Shown one piece after another: positions 1-5,835 of a stretch of DNA of 8,189 bases. The notes below the pieces were generated by a model. It made no database searches and had not been told where the DNA came from. It saw only the letters and a program-made list of their open reading frames with translations. Source of the DNA: Ruminococcaceae bacterium UBA1767 (lineage in GTDB: Bacteria > Bacillota > Clostridia > Oscillospirales > Acutalibacteraceae); assembly GCA_002315505.1 (NCBI GenBank), contig DCGX01000084.1, positions 1 to 8,189 of the forward strand, given 5' to 3'. The translations under genes and the position numbers were made by a program. Position 1 is the first letter of the stretch. Each line of letters starts with the position of its first letter.

Positions 1-71
1 GAAATAGAATTAGTTTTACAGTAACTCTTGGGAAGAGTTGGAATGATATCCACCGGCTTTATGCTGTATAA
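1..71 (+). CDS. Possible 3' end of a gene cut by the window edge
   Basis: Frame 3 is open from the window edge to a TAA at 69-71 and would encode a 22-residue tail ending in WNDIHRLYAV. The stop lies only 10 bases before a strong terminator hairpin, which is what the end of a transcription unit looks like. The fragment is too short to assign to a family. Frame 1 also ends in a stop nearby (22-24), so the choice of frame rests on the terminator spacing and the protein-like composition. Inference only. Confidence 0.4.
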   Translation, partial: NRISFTVTLGKSWNDIHRLYAV

Positions 72-81
72 TTAAACTTCA

Positions 82-127
82 AAAAAGCCCGGGAAACCGC
101 CATTTTACGCGGTTTTTCGGGCTTTTT
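82..127 (+). terminator. Strong intrinsic terminator, probably bidirectional
   Basis: A 19-bp stem pairs 82-100 with 109-127 around an 8-base loop. Its core is AAGCCCG...CGGGCTT with two G-U pairs in the middle. The right arm ends in five Ts and the left arm begins with a run of As, so it can terminate transcription from either side. It most likely closes the gene whose end lies at 1-71. Confidence 0.85.
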
Positions 128-139
128 CCAGTTCGCAGA

Positions 140-164
140 TGACAAAGGTACTGTCCCTTTGTCA
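140..164 (+). repeat. Palindromic repeat, copy 1 (TGACAA...TTGTCA family)
   Basis: A perfect 9-bp inverted repeat, TGACAAAGG (140-148) and CCTTTGTCA (156-164), flanks a 7-base centre containing ACTGTCC. Pairing extends outward through GCAG (135-138) and CTGC (167-170) with a small bulge. Related 25-bp elements lie at 3281-3305 (same orientation) and 7881-7905 (opposite orientation). All three are intergenic. Such short interspersed palindromes resemble REP-type elements moved in trans by Y1 tyrosine transposases, but no such transposase is in the window. Confidence 0.75.
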
Positions 165-224
165 TACTGCAGATATTTATTGATGATCTGCGTAAATAAA
201 AACAGGAGCAAATTCCTTTATTTT

Positions 225-241
225 GCCAATGCTGCATTGCC
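225..241. promoter_or_regulatory. Near-perfect 17-bp palindrome upstream of the SF0329-like gene
   Basis: CAATGC (227-232) and GCATTG (234-239) are exact inverted repeats around a single T, with an extra outer G-C pair. The site lies about 15 bases upstream of a candidate -35 hexamer, so it could be a dimeric repressor or activator operator. Nothing identifies the protein that would bind it. Confidence 0.3.
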
Positions 242-255
242 GTATGAGGTGGATT

Positions 256-283
256 TTGAAACAATTTTATGGTAAAATATTAG
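256..283 (+). promoter_or_regulatory. Weak candidate promoter for the SF0329-like gene
   Basis: TTGAAA (256-261) is followed after 16 bp by TATTAG (278-283), which matches four of six -10 positions. An alternative -10, TAAAAT at 273-278, has no good -35 at normal spacing. The region is AT-rich and suits a promoter, but neither pairing is strong. Confidence 0.3.
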
Positions 284-312
284 TTACAGATTTGAATTAT
301 AGGGGTATATGA

Positions 313-804
313 ATGAATCATTATAAATCATGGTCGGAATTAAATAAGCAGCTTAATAACTTCCTATGTGATTCACTGAAAGGACGCATTAGCTATTTTT
401 TGACTCGTTATCACGAAGTTCACAATTCATATGGTCGAGCATCAATAAAGCTGGATGGAAAAGAATTGGTTATCTTTTCTTGGATTGATTTGTATAAGCA
501 AGGACTTGACGTTGATATTCAATGGAAAGAAACCGGCATCTATGACTTTAATTCGCCGGAACTAAAGACGAAATGGAATAGAGAAGGAACACTGTCTGAA
601 TGGGATTTCTTGCAAGCGGCTACAGATTATCTCCAAATGTCCATTGCTGATGCATTAAAAAGCGAAGATTGTTTAATCCGAGTGTTTGCAATATTAGATA
701 GACGAATAGGCAAAAGGACAATCAAGCAAATACAAGATAGCGAAGAATACAAGACATATCCTGAATGGGTACAACAGTTTTATGTCCTTCGCTTTGAGAA
801 TTAA
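313..804 (+). CDS. SF0329-like hypothetical protein
   Basis: The product is a 163-residue soluble protein of unknown biochemical role. The opening (W7, then SLKGRISYFLTRY at residues 21-33) and the C-terminal LDRRIGKRTI (128-137), with the closing FYVLRFE, resemble from memory the family that NCBI names SF0329. The length is about what I recall for that family, so it looks complete. There is no signal peptide or membrane span. ATG 313 is chosen because AGGGG lies at 301-305, seven bases upstream. The gene is visibly more AT-rich than the ORF at 989 and stands alone, with terminators on both sides, which suggests a self-contained cargo gene. Family assignment is moderate; function is unknown. 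Confidence 0.85.
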   Translation: MNHYKSWSELNKQLNNFLCDSLKGRISYFLTRYHEVHNSYGRASIKLDGKELVIFSWIDLYKQGLDVDIQWKETGIYDFNSPELKTKWNREGTLSEWDFLQAATDYLQMSIADALKSEDCLIRVFAILDRRIGKRTIKQIQDSEEYKTYPEWVQQFYVLRFEN

Positions 805-903
805 ATCCCGGTTTCCGTCCTTTGAATTAATATGATATTGAAATAACGAAAGAAAACAGGACGCTTTATTTCAAAAACATCTCGAACGATACCTGACCAC
901 CTG

Positions 904-927
904 CCGCCGGTGATAATCGGCGGTTTT
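904..927 (+). terminator. Probable intrinsic terminator after the SF0329-like gene
   Basis: CCGCCG (904-909) pairs with CGGCGG (918-923) around an 8-base loop and is followed by TTTT at 924-927. The stem is short but entirely G-C. It lies 100 bases past the stop at 804 and ahead of the ribosome site of the next ORF. Confidence 0.6.
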
Positions 928-988
928 ATAAAAGCGTCAACGTTTTTCTCATTCATAGTTCTTTCTTCTTTCGGAGAGGGGCAAACTC

Positions 989-1198
989 ATGTTTAATATC
1001 CCGATAGAAGGCTGCTTCGATATCGCTTCGGAGAACGGCAACCTTCACATCGTTTCACGCAGTGAAGGCGGCTTTCCTGCCGTTTTCTCGCCGGACGGCG
1101 TCGAACTTGCCCGCGTCGTGCAGATCGGTAATGTCCGCCGGCTTGCGCTGACCGATTCGCTGCCCGCCGGAAGAGACGGCCTGACTGTACTGTCCTGA
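989..1198 (+). CDS. Small GC-rich orphan protein, unknown
   Basis: This 69-codon ORF has an excellent ribosome site (GGAGAGGGG at about 971-979) and third positions rich in C and G, such as GGC, TTC and GAC, which suggests real coding. I do not recognise the protein. It has no transmembrane segment or signal peptide. Residues 28-50 (GGFPAVFSPDGVELARVVQIG) read like two beta strands with a turn, so it may be a small beta domain or the preserved tail of a larger extracellular protein. The composition is far more GC-rich than the flanking genes. Antisense ORFs over the same bases are judged to be shadows, because none has a comparable ribosome site. Confidence 0.55.
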   Translation: MFNIPIEGCFDIASENGNLHIVSRSEGGFPAVFSPDGVELARVVQIGNVRRLALTDSLPAGRDGLTVLS

Positions 1199-1284
1199 CC
1201 GGGCAAAAAATTCGACTTTTTATTATATATTTGCAGACAAACAAATAAAACGAAAAAGAATATCATTTACGTGAGGAAAAACAA

Positions 1285-1947
1285 ATGAGAGAACTGTTTT
1301 TGACTATTTGCGCCCCCGGTATCTGGGTAATTGTTGCCCTTGAAGTCTTTATATTAATCCTTTTAATTAAGGAATTTAAAAAAGAAAAGAAGACAATTGC
1401 GTTATGTATGGGATTAATCACTTTGGGATTGATTGTTGATGCAGCAGTAATCGGACTTGGAGAATTAATTCCCGAAGGCATTTTACCGGGATTGTCAAGA
1501 GTCAGATTTGTGGCTCATGGAATTCTGATACCTCTGCTGTTTCCAATATGCGGATATGCTTTGAAGGCAGGTAAAAAGATAATGACTGTTGTCTGGGGGG
1601 CAACTGCCGTTGTGATGATTCTGGGAGCAATGGAGGGGTTTGCGACTGATCTGGAGCTTGTGTCAATCGCAGGTGTCAAAAGAATGTTATCCGGTGACGG
1701 TACTCCGGGATGGGCAGAAGTAATAACCGGTATTTTATCTTTCGGTACGGTTATTCCTTTGATTATCTGCGGTATTGTTGCCTGGATTAAGCAAAAGAAT
1801 GCTTATCTGTTTTGGGCAGGCTTCTTTATGTTTGCATTTTCTGCTTTGGGACCTGCTACAGGAAATACGGATTTATTATTCTTTATCAGTATGATCGGCG
1901 AAGTATTAATGGTTGGTTTCTTTTATCTTTTTGCCGGAAAGAAATGA
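1285..1947 (+). CDS. Seven-transmembrane protein of unknown family
   Basis: The 220-residue product is almost entirely membrane. Predicted helices lie at about residues 10-28, 37-60, 73-93, 99-119, 143-168, 172-192 and 198-217. There is no cleavable signal peptide. Charged or polar residues within or at the edge of helices are E60, R74, H79 and E206. The stretch RFVAHGILIPLL (74-85) at the head of helix 3 looks like a conserved motif and could mark a functional pocket. Basic residues after helix 1 (KEFKKEKK) favour an internal first loop. ATG 1285 is preceded by GTGAGG at 1271-1276. I cannot name a family; a transporter, sensor or membrane enzyme are all possible. No confident promoter is visible. 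Confidence 0.8.
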   Translation: MRELFLTICAPGIWVIVALEVFILILLIKEFKKEKKTIALCMGLITLGLIVDAAVIGLGELIPEGILPGLSRVRFVAHGILIPLLFPICGYALKAGKKIMTVVWGATAVVMILGAMEGFATDLELVSIAGVKRMLSGDGTPGWAEVITGILSFGTVIPLIICGIVAWIKQKNAYLFWAGFFMFAFSALGPATGNTDLLFFISMIGEVLMVGFFYLFAGKK

Positions 1948-2120
1948 GAAAAGTACATTTTCCCGGAACAAAGGACTTGAACACAAGCATCTTTCATTAC
2001 TTTTTCTTCGTCCCTCACTTTTTATTTCCGTGAACTAAACCGAGTTTGGTCCGGATTTATCAGTTCGCCTTTTAATCCTGCCACGCCATAGTACTCCTTC
2101 TTCAAAAAAAGAGAATTGTA

Positions 2121-2240
2121 ATGAATCCGATAATAATTGCCATAGCGGTAGTAGTTACAATTATTATCGTTATTTACATCGCTGCAGCACTGTACAGCGT
2201 CAAGGAGGGCTCCGGCGATTATCGACCGTACATTTTATAA
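2121..2240 (+). CDS. Candidate 39-residue single-span membrane peptide
   Basis: This short ORF runs from ATG 2121 to TAA 2240. After MNP it has about 20 uninterrupted hydrophobic residues, mostly I, V and A (residues 4-24), and then a polar tail beginning YSVKEGSGDY. That is a textbook single-span topology with a charged C-terminus. The ribosome site is only modest (AAGAGA at about 2109-2114). It is the only coding candidate in the 384-base gap between the genes ending at 1947 and starting at 2332. The rest of that gap, 1948-2120, shows no convincing promoter, terminator or RNA. The chemistry supports it, but so short an ORF could be chance. Confidence 0.45.
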   Translation: MNPIIIAIAVVVTIIIVIYIAAALYSVKEGSGDYRPYIL

Positions 2241-2269
2241 TTGCACGGGACCTTGGTTTATGATATAAT
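2241..2269 (+). promoter_or_regulatory. Extended -10 promoter of the lipoprotein gene
   Basis: TATAAT at 2264-2269 matches the -10 consensus exactly and is preceded by TG at 2261-2262, giving the extended -10 form TGnTATAAT. At the ideal 17-bp spacing lies TTGCAC (2241-2246), a partial -35. It begins immediately after the stop of the 39-codon ORF and would give a leader of about 55 bases before ATG 2332. Confidence 0.75.
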
Positions 2270-2331
2270 ATATTTGCACTCAAGTGATGTTAATTAATTA
2301 GAATCATTTTCGGTAAGAGGGGAAAAGAAAG

Positions 2332-3198
2332 ATGATTTTTATGAAATCTGCCAATAAAAAAACAAACAGCATTTTGTCCGTATTGCTGATTGTCTTAATG
2401 CTTTTTGCAATAGTGACTGTAACCGTGGGGTGCGGCGAGTCAGAGAATAATGAGCCAAAGGAAAGCACCGAAAATCCATCCGTTGTCAGTGATGCTGAAG
2501 AATCAAATGCAGAATCCGAAGAAGAAACCACAGAATCCGAAGCAGCAACGACAGAGGGTGCCGTACAGACCGAAGAGCCCGTTTCGCGCGGAATTAAGGT
2601 TAATCCGGACGATTCATTCAGTATCAGCTTTGACTATATTTCTCATGAAACAGATGAAATGACGACACTGTATAATCCGACGTCTCTTCGTGACGGTCCC
2701 GTGAGTCAGTTTCAGTGGTTCCACCATTATGACATTGCCGACAGCACCGTGTTTACATTGACGAACAACACCTATGCTTCCATCGAAATACGCTATCACG
2801 AGTACAAGAGAACGGATTCACCTTTGTTCTTCGGATATTATAAGAACGGTGCTTCTGAAGAGTACGGATTTTTCACGGACGTAAGTCTCGGCGTTGAAAT
2901 GTTCGGTTCCGCCCCGGATGCGTTGCAGGGGAAGAACTATCTGGAAGAGTATTCAGTCTGGAATTATTTTACCAACGCTTCCGGCAATGCCTTCAGCAGC
3001 TATGACTATTCGCCACTGAAGGGAGGAGGCAAACCTGCCGATACACATTATGTGAAGGCCGGTGAGACTGTGAGCTTCACTGTGTCGATTCAGAAAAATT
3101 GCTTTGCCGAGCTTACACTGTATTTCTATGACAGCGACGGGAACCGTGTCAAATATTACGATTCCAACGGTTGGAACTGTCTTCTGAAAATGAGATGA
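2332..3198 (+). CDS. Secreted lipoprotein, unknown function
   Basis: This 288-residue precursor has a basic N-terminus (KSANKK), a hydrophobic core at about residues 14-30 and a lipobox TVGC with the lipidated cysteine at C34. It should be anchored to the outer face of the membrane. Residues 35-84 form a linker very rich in E, S and T, typical of a flexible spacer through the cell wall. The globular part (about 85-288) is rich in aromatic residues and alternating beta patterns and ends in a D-S-D-G-N turn, suggesting a beta-sandwich; I do not recognise the family. ATG 2332 is preferred over the in-frame ATG 2341 because AGAGGGG (2316-2322) is nine bases away from the former. It has its own promoter and no obvious terminator downstream. 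Confidence 0.85.
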   Translation: MIFMKSANKKTNSILSVLLIVLMLFAIVTVTVGCGESENNEPKESTENPSVVSDAEESNAESEEETTESEAATTEGAVQTEEPVSRGIKVNPDDSFSISFDYISHETDEMTTLYNPTSLRDGPVSQFQWFHHYDIADSTVFTLTNNTYASIEIRYHEYKRTDSPLFFGYYKNGASEEYGFFTDVSLGVEMFGSAPDALQGKNYLEEYSVWNYFTNASGNAFSSYDYSPLKGGGKPADTHYVKAGETVSFTVSIQKNCFAELTLYFYDSDGNRVKYYDSNGWNCLLKMR

Positions 3199-3279
3199 GC
3201 GGTTCCCATCCACGATACTATCATATATGAAGTCAACATAATTGAGTCTGACTGAATTGATTTCGGTAAGGGAAATAAG

Positions 3280-3333
3280 ATGACAGGAGAACCGTCCCCT
3301 TGTCATACACGAAAAAGCGAGGGATTGATTTGA
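3280..3333 (+). other. Possible 17-codon leader ORF over the palindromic repeat
   Basis: ATG 3280 follows GGTAAGGGAAATAAG, a reasonable ribosome site, and reads through palindromic repeat copy 2 to a TGA at 3331-3333. That stop overlaps the TTG start of the next gene (TTGA). The sequence before it, TTTCGGTAAGGG, closely resembles the ribosome-site region of the lipoprotein gene (TTTCGGTAAGAGGGG at about 2308-2322). It may be a relic start context interrupted by the repeat, or a translated leader coupled to the membrane protein gene. Speculative. Confidence 0.2.
3281..3305 (+). repeat. Palindromic repeat, copy 2
   Basis: This 25-bp element begins TGACAGGAG and ends CCCCTTGTCA. It has the same length, ends and ACCGTCC-type centre as the copies at 140-164 and 7881-7905, and lies in the same orientation as copy 1. 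It is flanked by AGA on the left and TAC on the right, as copy 1 is. It abuts the start of the CPBP-like gene, whose ribosome site lies just downstream. Confidence 0.75.
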
Positions 3334-4010
3334 ATCATTCAACAAAAAAAGACATAACGATAATAAGCTTTTGCAGCATGATTTCTGCCGTAATTTATTT
3401 AGTGTTTGGAAACAGTATAATGGATTTTGGAAAAAATGCTGATATATCAATTATTCTAAGGTTTTTACCGGTTTTGGCAATACAATTTGGAATGTCTTGT
3501 CTTGGAATATTGATAGTATTGTTGAAAAATAAAGAAAAATTATCGGATTATGGAATCAGAAGAAAAAACACAGTGCAATCTATCATTGGATGTTTGCTAT
3601 GTTCTATCCCGACTGTTGTTTTTTTGTTTTTTAATAATGAATTACATGGATTTTTACCGTTTCAAGGAATGTTTCTTACAAAAGACATTTTAAATCTTTC
3701 CATACCATTCAATATAATTCTTTACTTAATAGTTGCATTGGTCTGGGGGATTGGAGAAGGATTGTTTTATGTGGTTTTATCAAAAAAGATAAACATATTA
3801 AAGCAACCTAAAGGCTTGTTTAATATAGGTGCTTTAGTGTGTGCACTTGTTTCTGTTTTGATTCATGGAATGATAGGCTTTGATTTGGCAACAATATTAG
3901 AAGCAGTAGCAACATTTATTTTAATGTATGGATCAATTTTGGTATTGGAAAAAACCAATAATTCATTTGGAAATATAATTATATTTTTTGTTATTTGGAA
4001 CGCACTTTAA
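3330..4010 (+). CDS. Divergent CPBP (Abi/CAAX-like) family membrane protein
   Basis: The 226-residue product is strongly hydrophobic, with about six to seven spans. KLSDYGIRRK (70-79) is the usual cytoplasmic lead-in of CPBP proteins. The motif region GEGLFYVVL (142-150) retains one glutamate (E143) where the classical protease motif is EExxxR; the second Glu and the Arg are absent. H179 (VLIHG) and N224 (IWNAL) occupy the later motif positions. The protein is therefore CPBP-like, but peptidase activity is doubtful. TTG 3330 is chosen because GAGGG (3319-3323) sits six bases upstream; an earlier in-frame TTG at 3300 lies inside the palindromic repeat and has no ribosome site. The gene is very AT-rich, unlike the peptidase gene beside it, and stops two residues after N224, so the final helix may be truncated. 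Confidence 0.75.
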   Translation: MNHSTKKDITIISFCSMISAVIYLVFGNSIMDFGKNADISIILRFLPVLAIQFGMSCLGILIVLLKNKEKLSDYGIRRKNTVQSIIGCLLCSIPTVVFLFFNNELHGFLPFQGMFLTKDILNLSIPFNIILYLIVALVWGIGEGLFYVVLSKKINILKQPKGLFNIGALVCALVSVLIHGMIGFDLATILEAVATFILMYGSILVLEKTNNSFGNIIIFFVIWNAL

Positions 4011-4070
4011 TTGGATAAACGGTGATTTGCAAAGTCAGCAAGTGGCATCAAGTAGATTGTCACCTGTTAT

Positions 4071-4760
4071 CTATTCCGATAGTATTTCGGCTTCCGGGAC
4101 GGTTATTGTGAGATTTCCGTCCTGCTGTCTGAAAATGCCGAGTTTGCAGGTGCTGCTGCAGCTGATAAAACTTTCCTTACCGTTGTCATAAACGTAAGCC
4201 GCATTGTTGTCAACCCCGATGCCTTCTTCGCCCGAGTCACACAGTGCCTGACGGAAGACTTCACCTCTGCCGGAAAAATGCGGACAGAAGCACAGGTCCG
4301 GGAATATTCCTATTCCGTCCACCCAGCCGTGCTTCCCGTACTCCGGCGTGCGTGATGAATCCGACATTCCACGCTTGAACCAGCAGATTCCACCGGCGCT
4401 TGAGCCGCACAGAATCGCGGAGTCCCTCAGAAATACTCCCCTCAGGTATTCATCGATTCCGAACTTTTTCCAGGCTTCGATGCTTTTGAAGGTGTCTCCT
4501 CCGCAGACGTAGATAATATCTGCCCACGAAAAAATCTCATCAAGCTGGGCTTTCGAATATTTGCGTCTGAACAGATAGAGAGGACGCGGCTCGCAGCCGA
4601 ATTCTCCGACCTGCATGGATATTTTGGCGTATAAAGCACCGTCGTCTGAGGACGGAGTTGCAATAAAAAGGAAATTTGGTTTTTCTTTGTGTGACATCTC
4701 ACATATATACCTGAAAATGCGGGAGCTCTCAAGCCCGCCGATTGCTACGATTCTGCCCAT
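4071..4760 (-). CDS. Peptidase E-like serine peptidase (family S51)
   Basis: The 229-residue cytoplasmic protein has the class I glutamine-amidotransferase-like fold of PepE, which in Salmonella hydrolyses Asp-X dipeptides. An N-terminal strand GRIVAIGGL leads to WADIIYVCGGDTF (79-91), the ligand-binding loop, then the nucleophile elbow GSSAGG (119-124) with S121 as catalytic serine. H161 in CPHFSG and the acidic D184 in GVDNNAA fit the other catalytic positions. Length matches the family. A strong AGGAGG (4766-4771) lies five bases before the ATG. No clear promoter is visible upstream. The gene converges on the CPBP-like gene with 60 bases between stops. True substrate specificity (Asp dipeptides or other peptides) cannot be told from sequence. 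Confidence 0.9.
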   Translation of the reverse strand: MGRIVAIGGLESSRIFRYICEMSHKEKPNFLFIATPSSDDGALYAKISMQVGEFGCEPRPLYLFRRKYSKAQLDEIFSWADIIYVCGGDTFKSIEAWKKFGIDEYLRGVFLRDSAILCGSSAGGICWFKRGMSDSSRTPEYGKHGWVDGIGIFPDLCFCPHFSGRGEVFRQALCDSGEEGIGVDNNAAYVYDNGKESFISCSSTCKLGIFRQQDGNLTITVPEAEILSE

Positions 4761-4828
4761 TTCGGCCTCCTGTTACACAAATACAATAGTACTGTTTTTT
4801 TAAAATACACGATTTCATAATTTGAAAG

Positions 4829-4867
4829 ATACCGGGCAACGATTATCTCAGAATAATTGCCCGGTAT
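4829..4867 (-). terminator. Hairpin terminator after the LytTR-DUF3021 unit
   Basis: A perfect 11-bp stem, ATACCGGGCAA (4829-4839) and TTGCCCGGTAT (4857-4867), encloses a 17-base loop in which ATTAT and ATAAT can alternatively pair. It begins five bases beyond the DUF3021 stop codon. The T-run is best on the plus strand (4867-4873); on the minus strand the stem is followed only by ATCTTTC. It should stall or end minus-strand transcripts and also blocks plus-strand antisense reading. It separates this unit from the peptidase gene. Confidence 0.7.
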
Positions 4868-4871
4868 TTTT

Positions 4872-5288
4872 TTATTGCTTTATTTCTTTTTTTGATTTCA
4901 ATGCCCGGTTCAGCTCTTCAGACTGCTTCTTTTTTGACGTGTAACCGACAATGAAGGCAACTGCATATACTGAGGTTATCTCAATCCATAACGTAAGGTA
5001 ATCGCCGACGGTATTGAAGGTAAACCACTCAAATACAAAGCCGGAGAGAAAAACGGTTACAAAAACGATAACGTAATGAAGTGCAAATCTGACGGACAGT
5101 GGAATTTTATAAAGATAATATAAAAGTGAGGGAAGCGAAGTCAGAGCCGCAACGACGGGAATCTGCCACAGAAATGCTGCAGGAACGGTGACGGATTCGG
5201 AGAAAGCGGACAGTATTCCGATAATACACACAATACAGGTGGTTACCGTTGAAAAAATCCTTAAAACAAAGTAAAGCATATCTTTCAT
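4872..5288 (-). CDS. DUF3021 family membrane protein (LytTR partner)
   Basis: The product is 138 residues with four predicted spans at about 11-32, 37-59, 68-88 and 97-117, followed by a basic, helical cytoplasmic tail (GYTSKKKQSEELNRALKSKK). This size and topology, directly downstream of a stand-alone LytTR gene, is the DUF3021 arrangement. In the streptococcal pairs HdrRM and BrsRM the comparable membrane protein restrains its LytTR activator; that role is inferred here. ATG 5288 is chosen because AAAGGCG (5296-5302) precedes it; the longer reading frame starts at a TTG (5312) with no ribosome site and would add eight unlikely residues. The gene lies 38 bases after the LytTR stop and is probably cotranscribed with it. 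Confidence 0.85.
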   Translation of the reverse strand: MKDMLYFVLRIFSTVTTCIVCIIGILSAFSESVTVPAAFLWQIPVVAALTSLPSLLYYLYKIPLSVRFALHYVIVFVTVFLSGFVFEWFTFNTVGDYLTLWIEITSVYAVAFIVGYTSKKKQSEELNRALKSKKEIKQ

Positions 5289-5326
5289 TTGATTTCGCCT
5301 TTCGAAAAGCAATGAATTGGAATAAA

Positions 5327-5770
5327 TCAGCTCTTCAGCCCGAGCATGCGCTTGAGCTCCGGTGCATACTGACGCGTGACTAACAGCCTGTCCCCGTTCT
5401 GCATTGTAACGAGCAGTCTGCTGTTAAACTCCGGCATAATATGATCAATATGGGACATATTGACCAAAGCAGCTTTTGAAGCACGGAAAAAATCCGTTCC
5501 CGAGAGCTTTTCTTCAAGCTCATAAAGCTTGGATTTTATCTCGTACACGTCATTTTTCAGATAAGCGAAGACTTTGTCGTCAACTGATTCAAAATAGAGA
5601 ATATCGCGGGGGGAAACCTGAAAAAATTTTTCATCAGAAAAGACCGTGAGCATTTCCGAATCGACCTTCAAAGCTCTTATGAGCTTTATTATATTTTCGT
5701 CTCCGCTGCGGCATTTCAGAATTATTTCTTCTTCCTCTCCGGGCGGGCAGTCAAGAATCGTAATTTTCAT
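5327..5770 (-). CDS. LytTR family DNA-binding transcriptional regulator
   Basis: The 147-residue protein has a short acidic N-terminal part (about 1-45, EEEEIILK) and a LytTR DNA-binding domain (about 48-145). Family landmarks are VSPRDILYFES (52-62), the KLYELEEKL helix (81-89), FFRASKAALVNMSHIDHI (94-111) and the closing LLVTRQYAPELKRMLGL. There is no response-regulator receiver domain, so it is not a conventional two-component partner. LytTR proteins bind paired direct repeats about two helical turns apart, and such a pair lies in front of the ABC exporter operon upstream. A GGAG ribosome site precedes the ATG. With the DUF3021 gene it forms a LytTR regulatory system that likely controls the exporter. 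Confidence 0.92.
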   Translation of the reverse strand: MKITILDCPPGEEEEIILKCRSGDENIIKLIRALKVDSEMLTVFSDEKFFQVSPRDILYFESVDDKVFAYLKNDVYEIKSKLYELEEKLSGTDFFRASKAALVNMSHIDHIMPEFNSRLLVTMQNGDRLLVTRQYAPELKRMLGLKS

Positions 5771-5799
5771 CTTTGCAAACTCCTGAATTATTCAAGGTT

Positions 5800-5828
5800 A
5801 TTTTATCCTATTTTTCAGGATTTGGCAA
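5800..5828 (-). promoter_or_regulatory. Sigma-A promoter of the LytTR-DUF3021 unit
   Basis: On the minus strand TTGCCA (5823-5828) and TAAAAT (5800-5805) are separated by exactly 17 bp, and each matches five of six consensus bases. It fills the 65-bp gap between the permease stop and the LytTR start, so the regulator can be expressed independently of the exporter. Two inverted repeats lie here: ATCCT/AGGAT inside the spacer, and CCTTGAAT/ATTCAGG (about 5782-5797) running up to the ribosome site. Both are possible operator or leader structures. Confidence 0.8.
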
Positions 5829-5835
5829 GAGATTT

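Noticed and set aside
79..264. Minus-strand 61-codon ORF
   Set aside because: It runs through the terminator hairpin and palindromic repeat copy 1; no coding character.
993..1266. Minus-strand ORFs of 83 and 73 codons opposite the small GC-rich ORF
   Set aside because: Arginine- and serine-rich antisense translations with no good ribosome site; the plus-strand ORF has a clear one.
2022..2045. Possible hairpin ACTAAAC/GTTTGGT downstream of the seven-helix protein gene
   Set aside because: Only a 7-bp stem with a G-U pair and no following T-run; too weak to call a terminator.
2953..3450. Minus-strand 165-codon ORF
   Set aside because: Spans the end of the lipoprotein gene, a palindromic repeat and the start of the CPBP-like gene; the composition is that of an antisense shadow.
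3988..4191. Plus-strand ORF that could extend the CPBP-like protein by a +1 frameshift
   Set aside because: After a few residues it simply reads the antisense of the peptidase gene, and it adds no membrane helix, so it is not a natural C-terminus.
4872..5312. Longer DUF3021 reading frame starting at 5312
   Set aside because: The start codon would be TTG without a ribosome site; ATG 5288 has AAAGG at good spacing.
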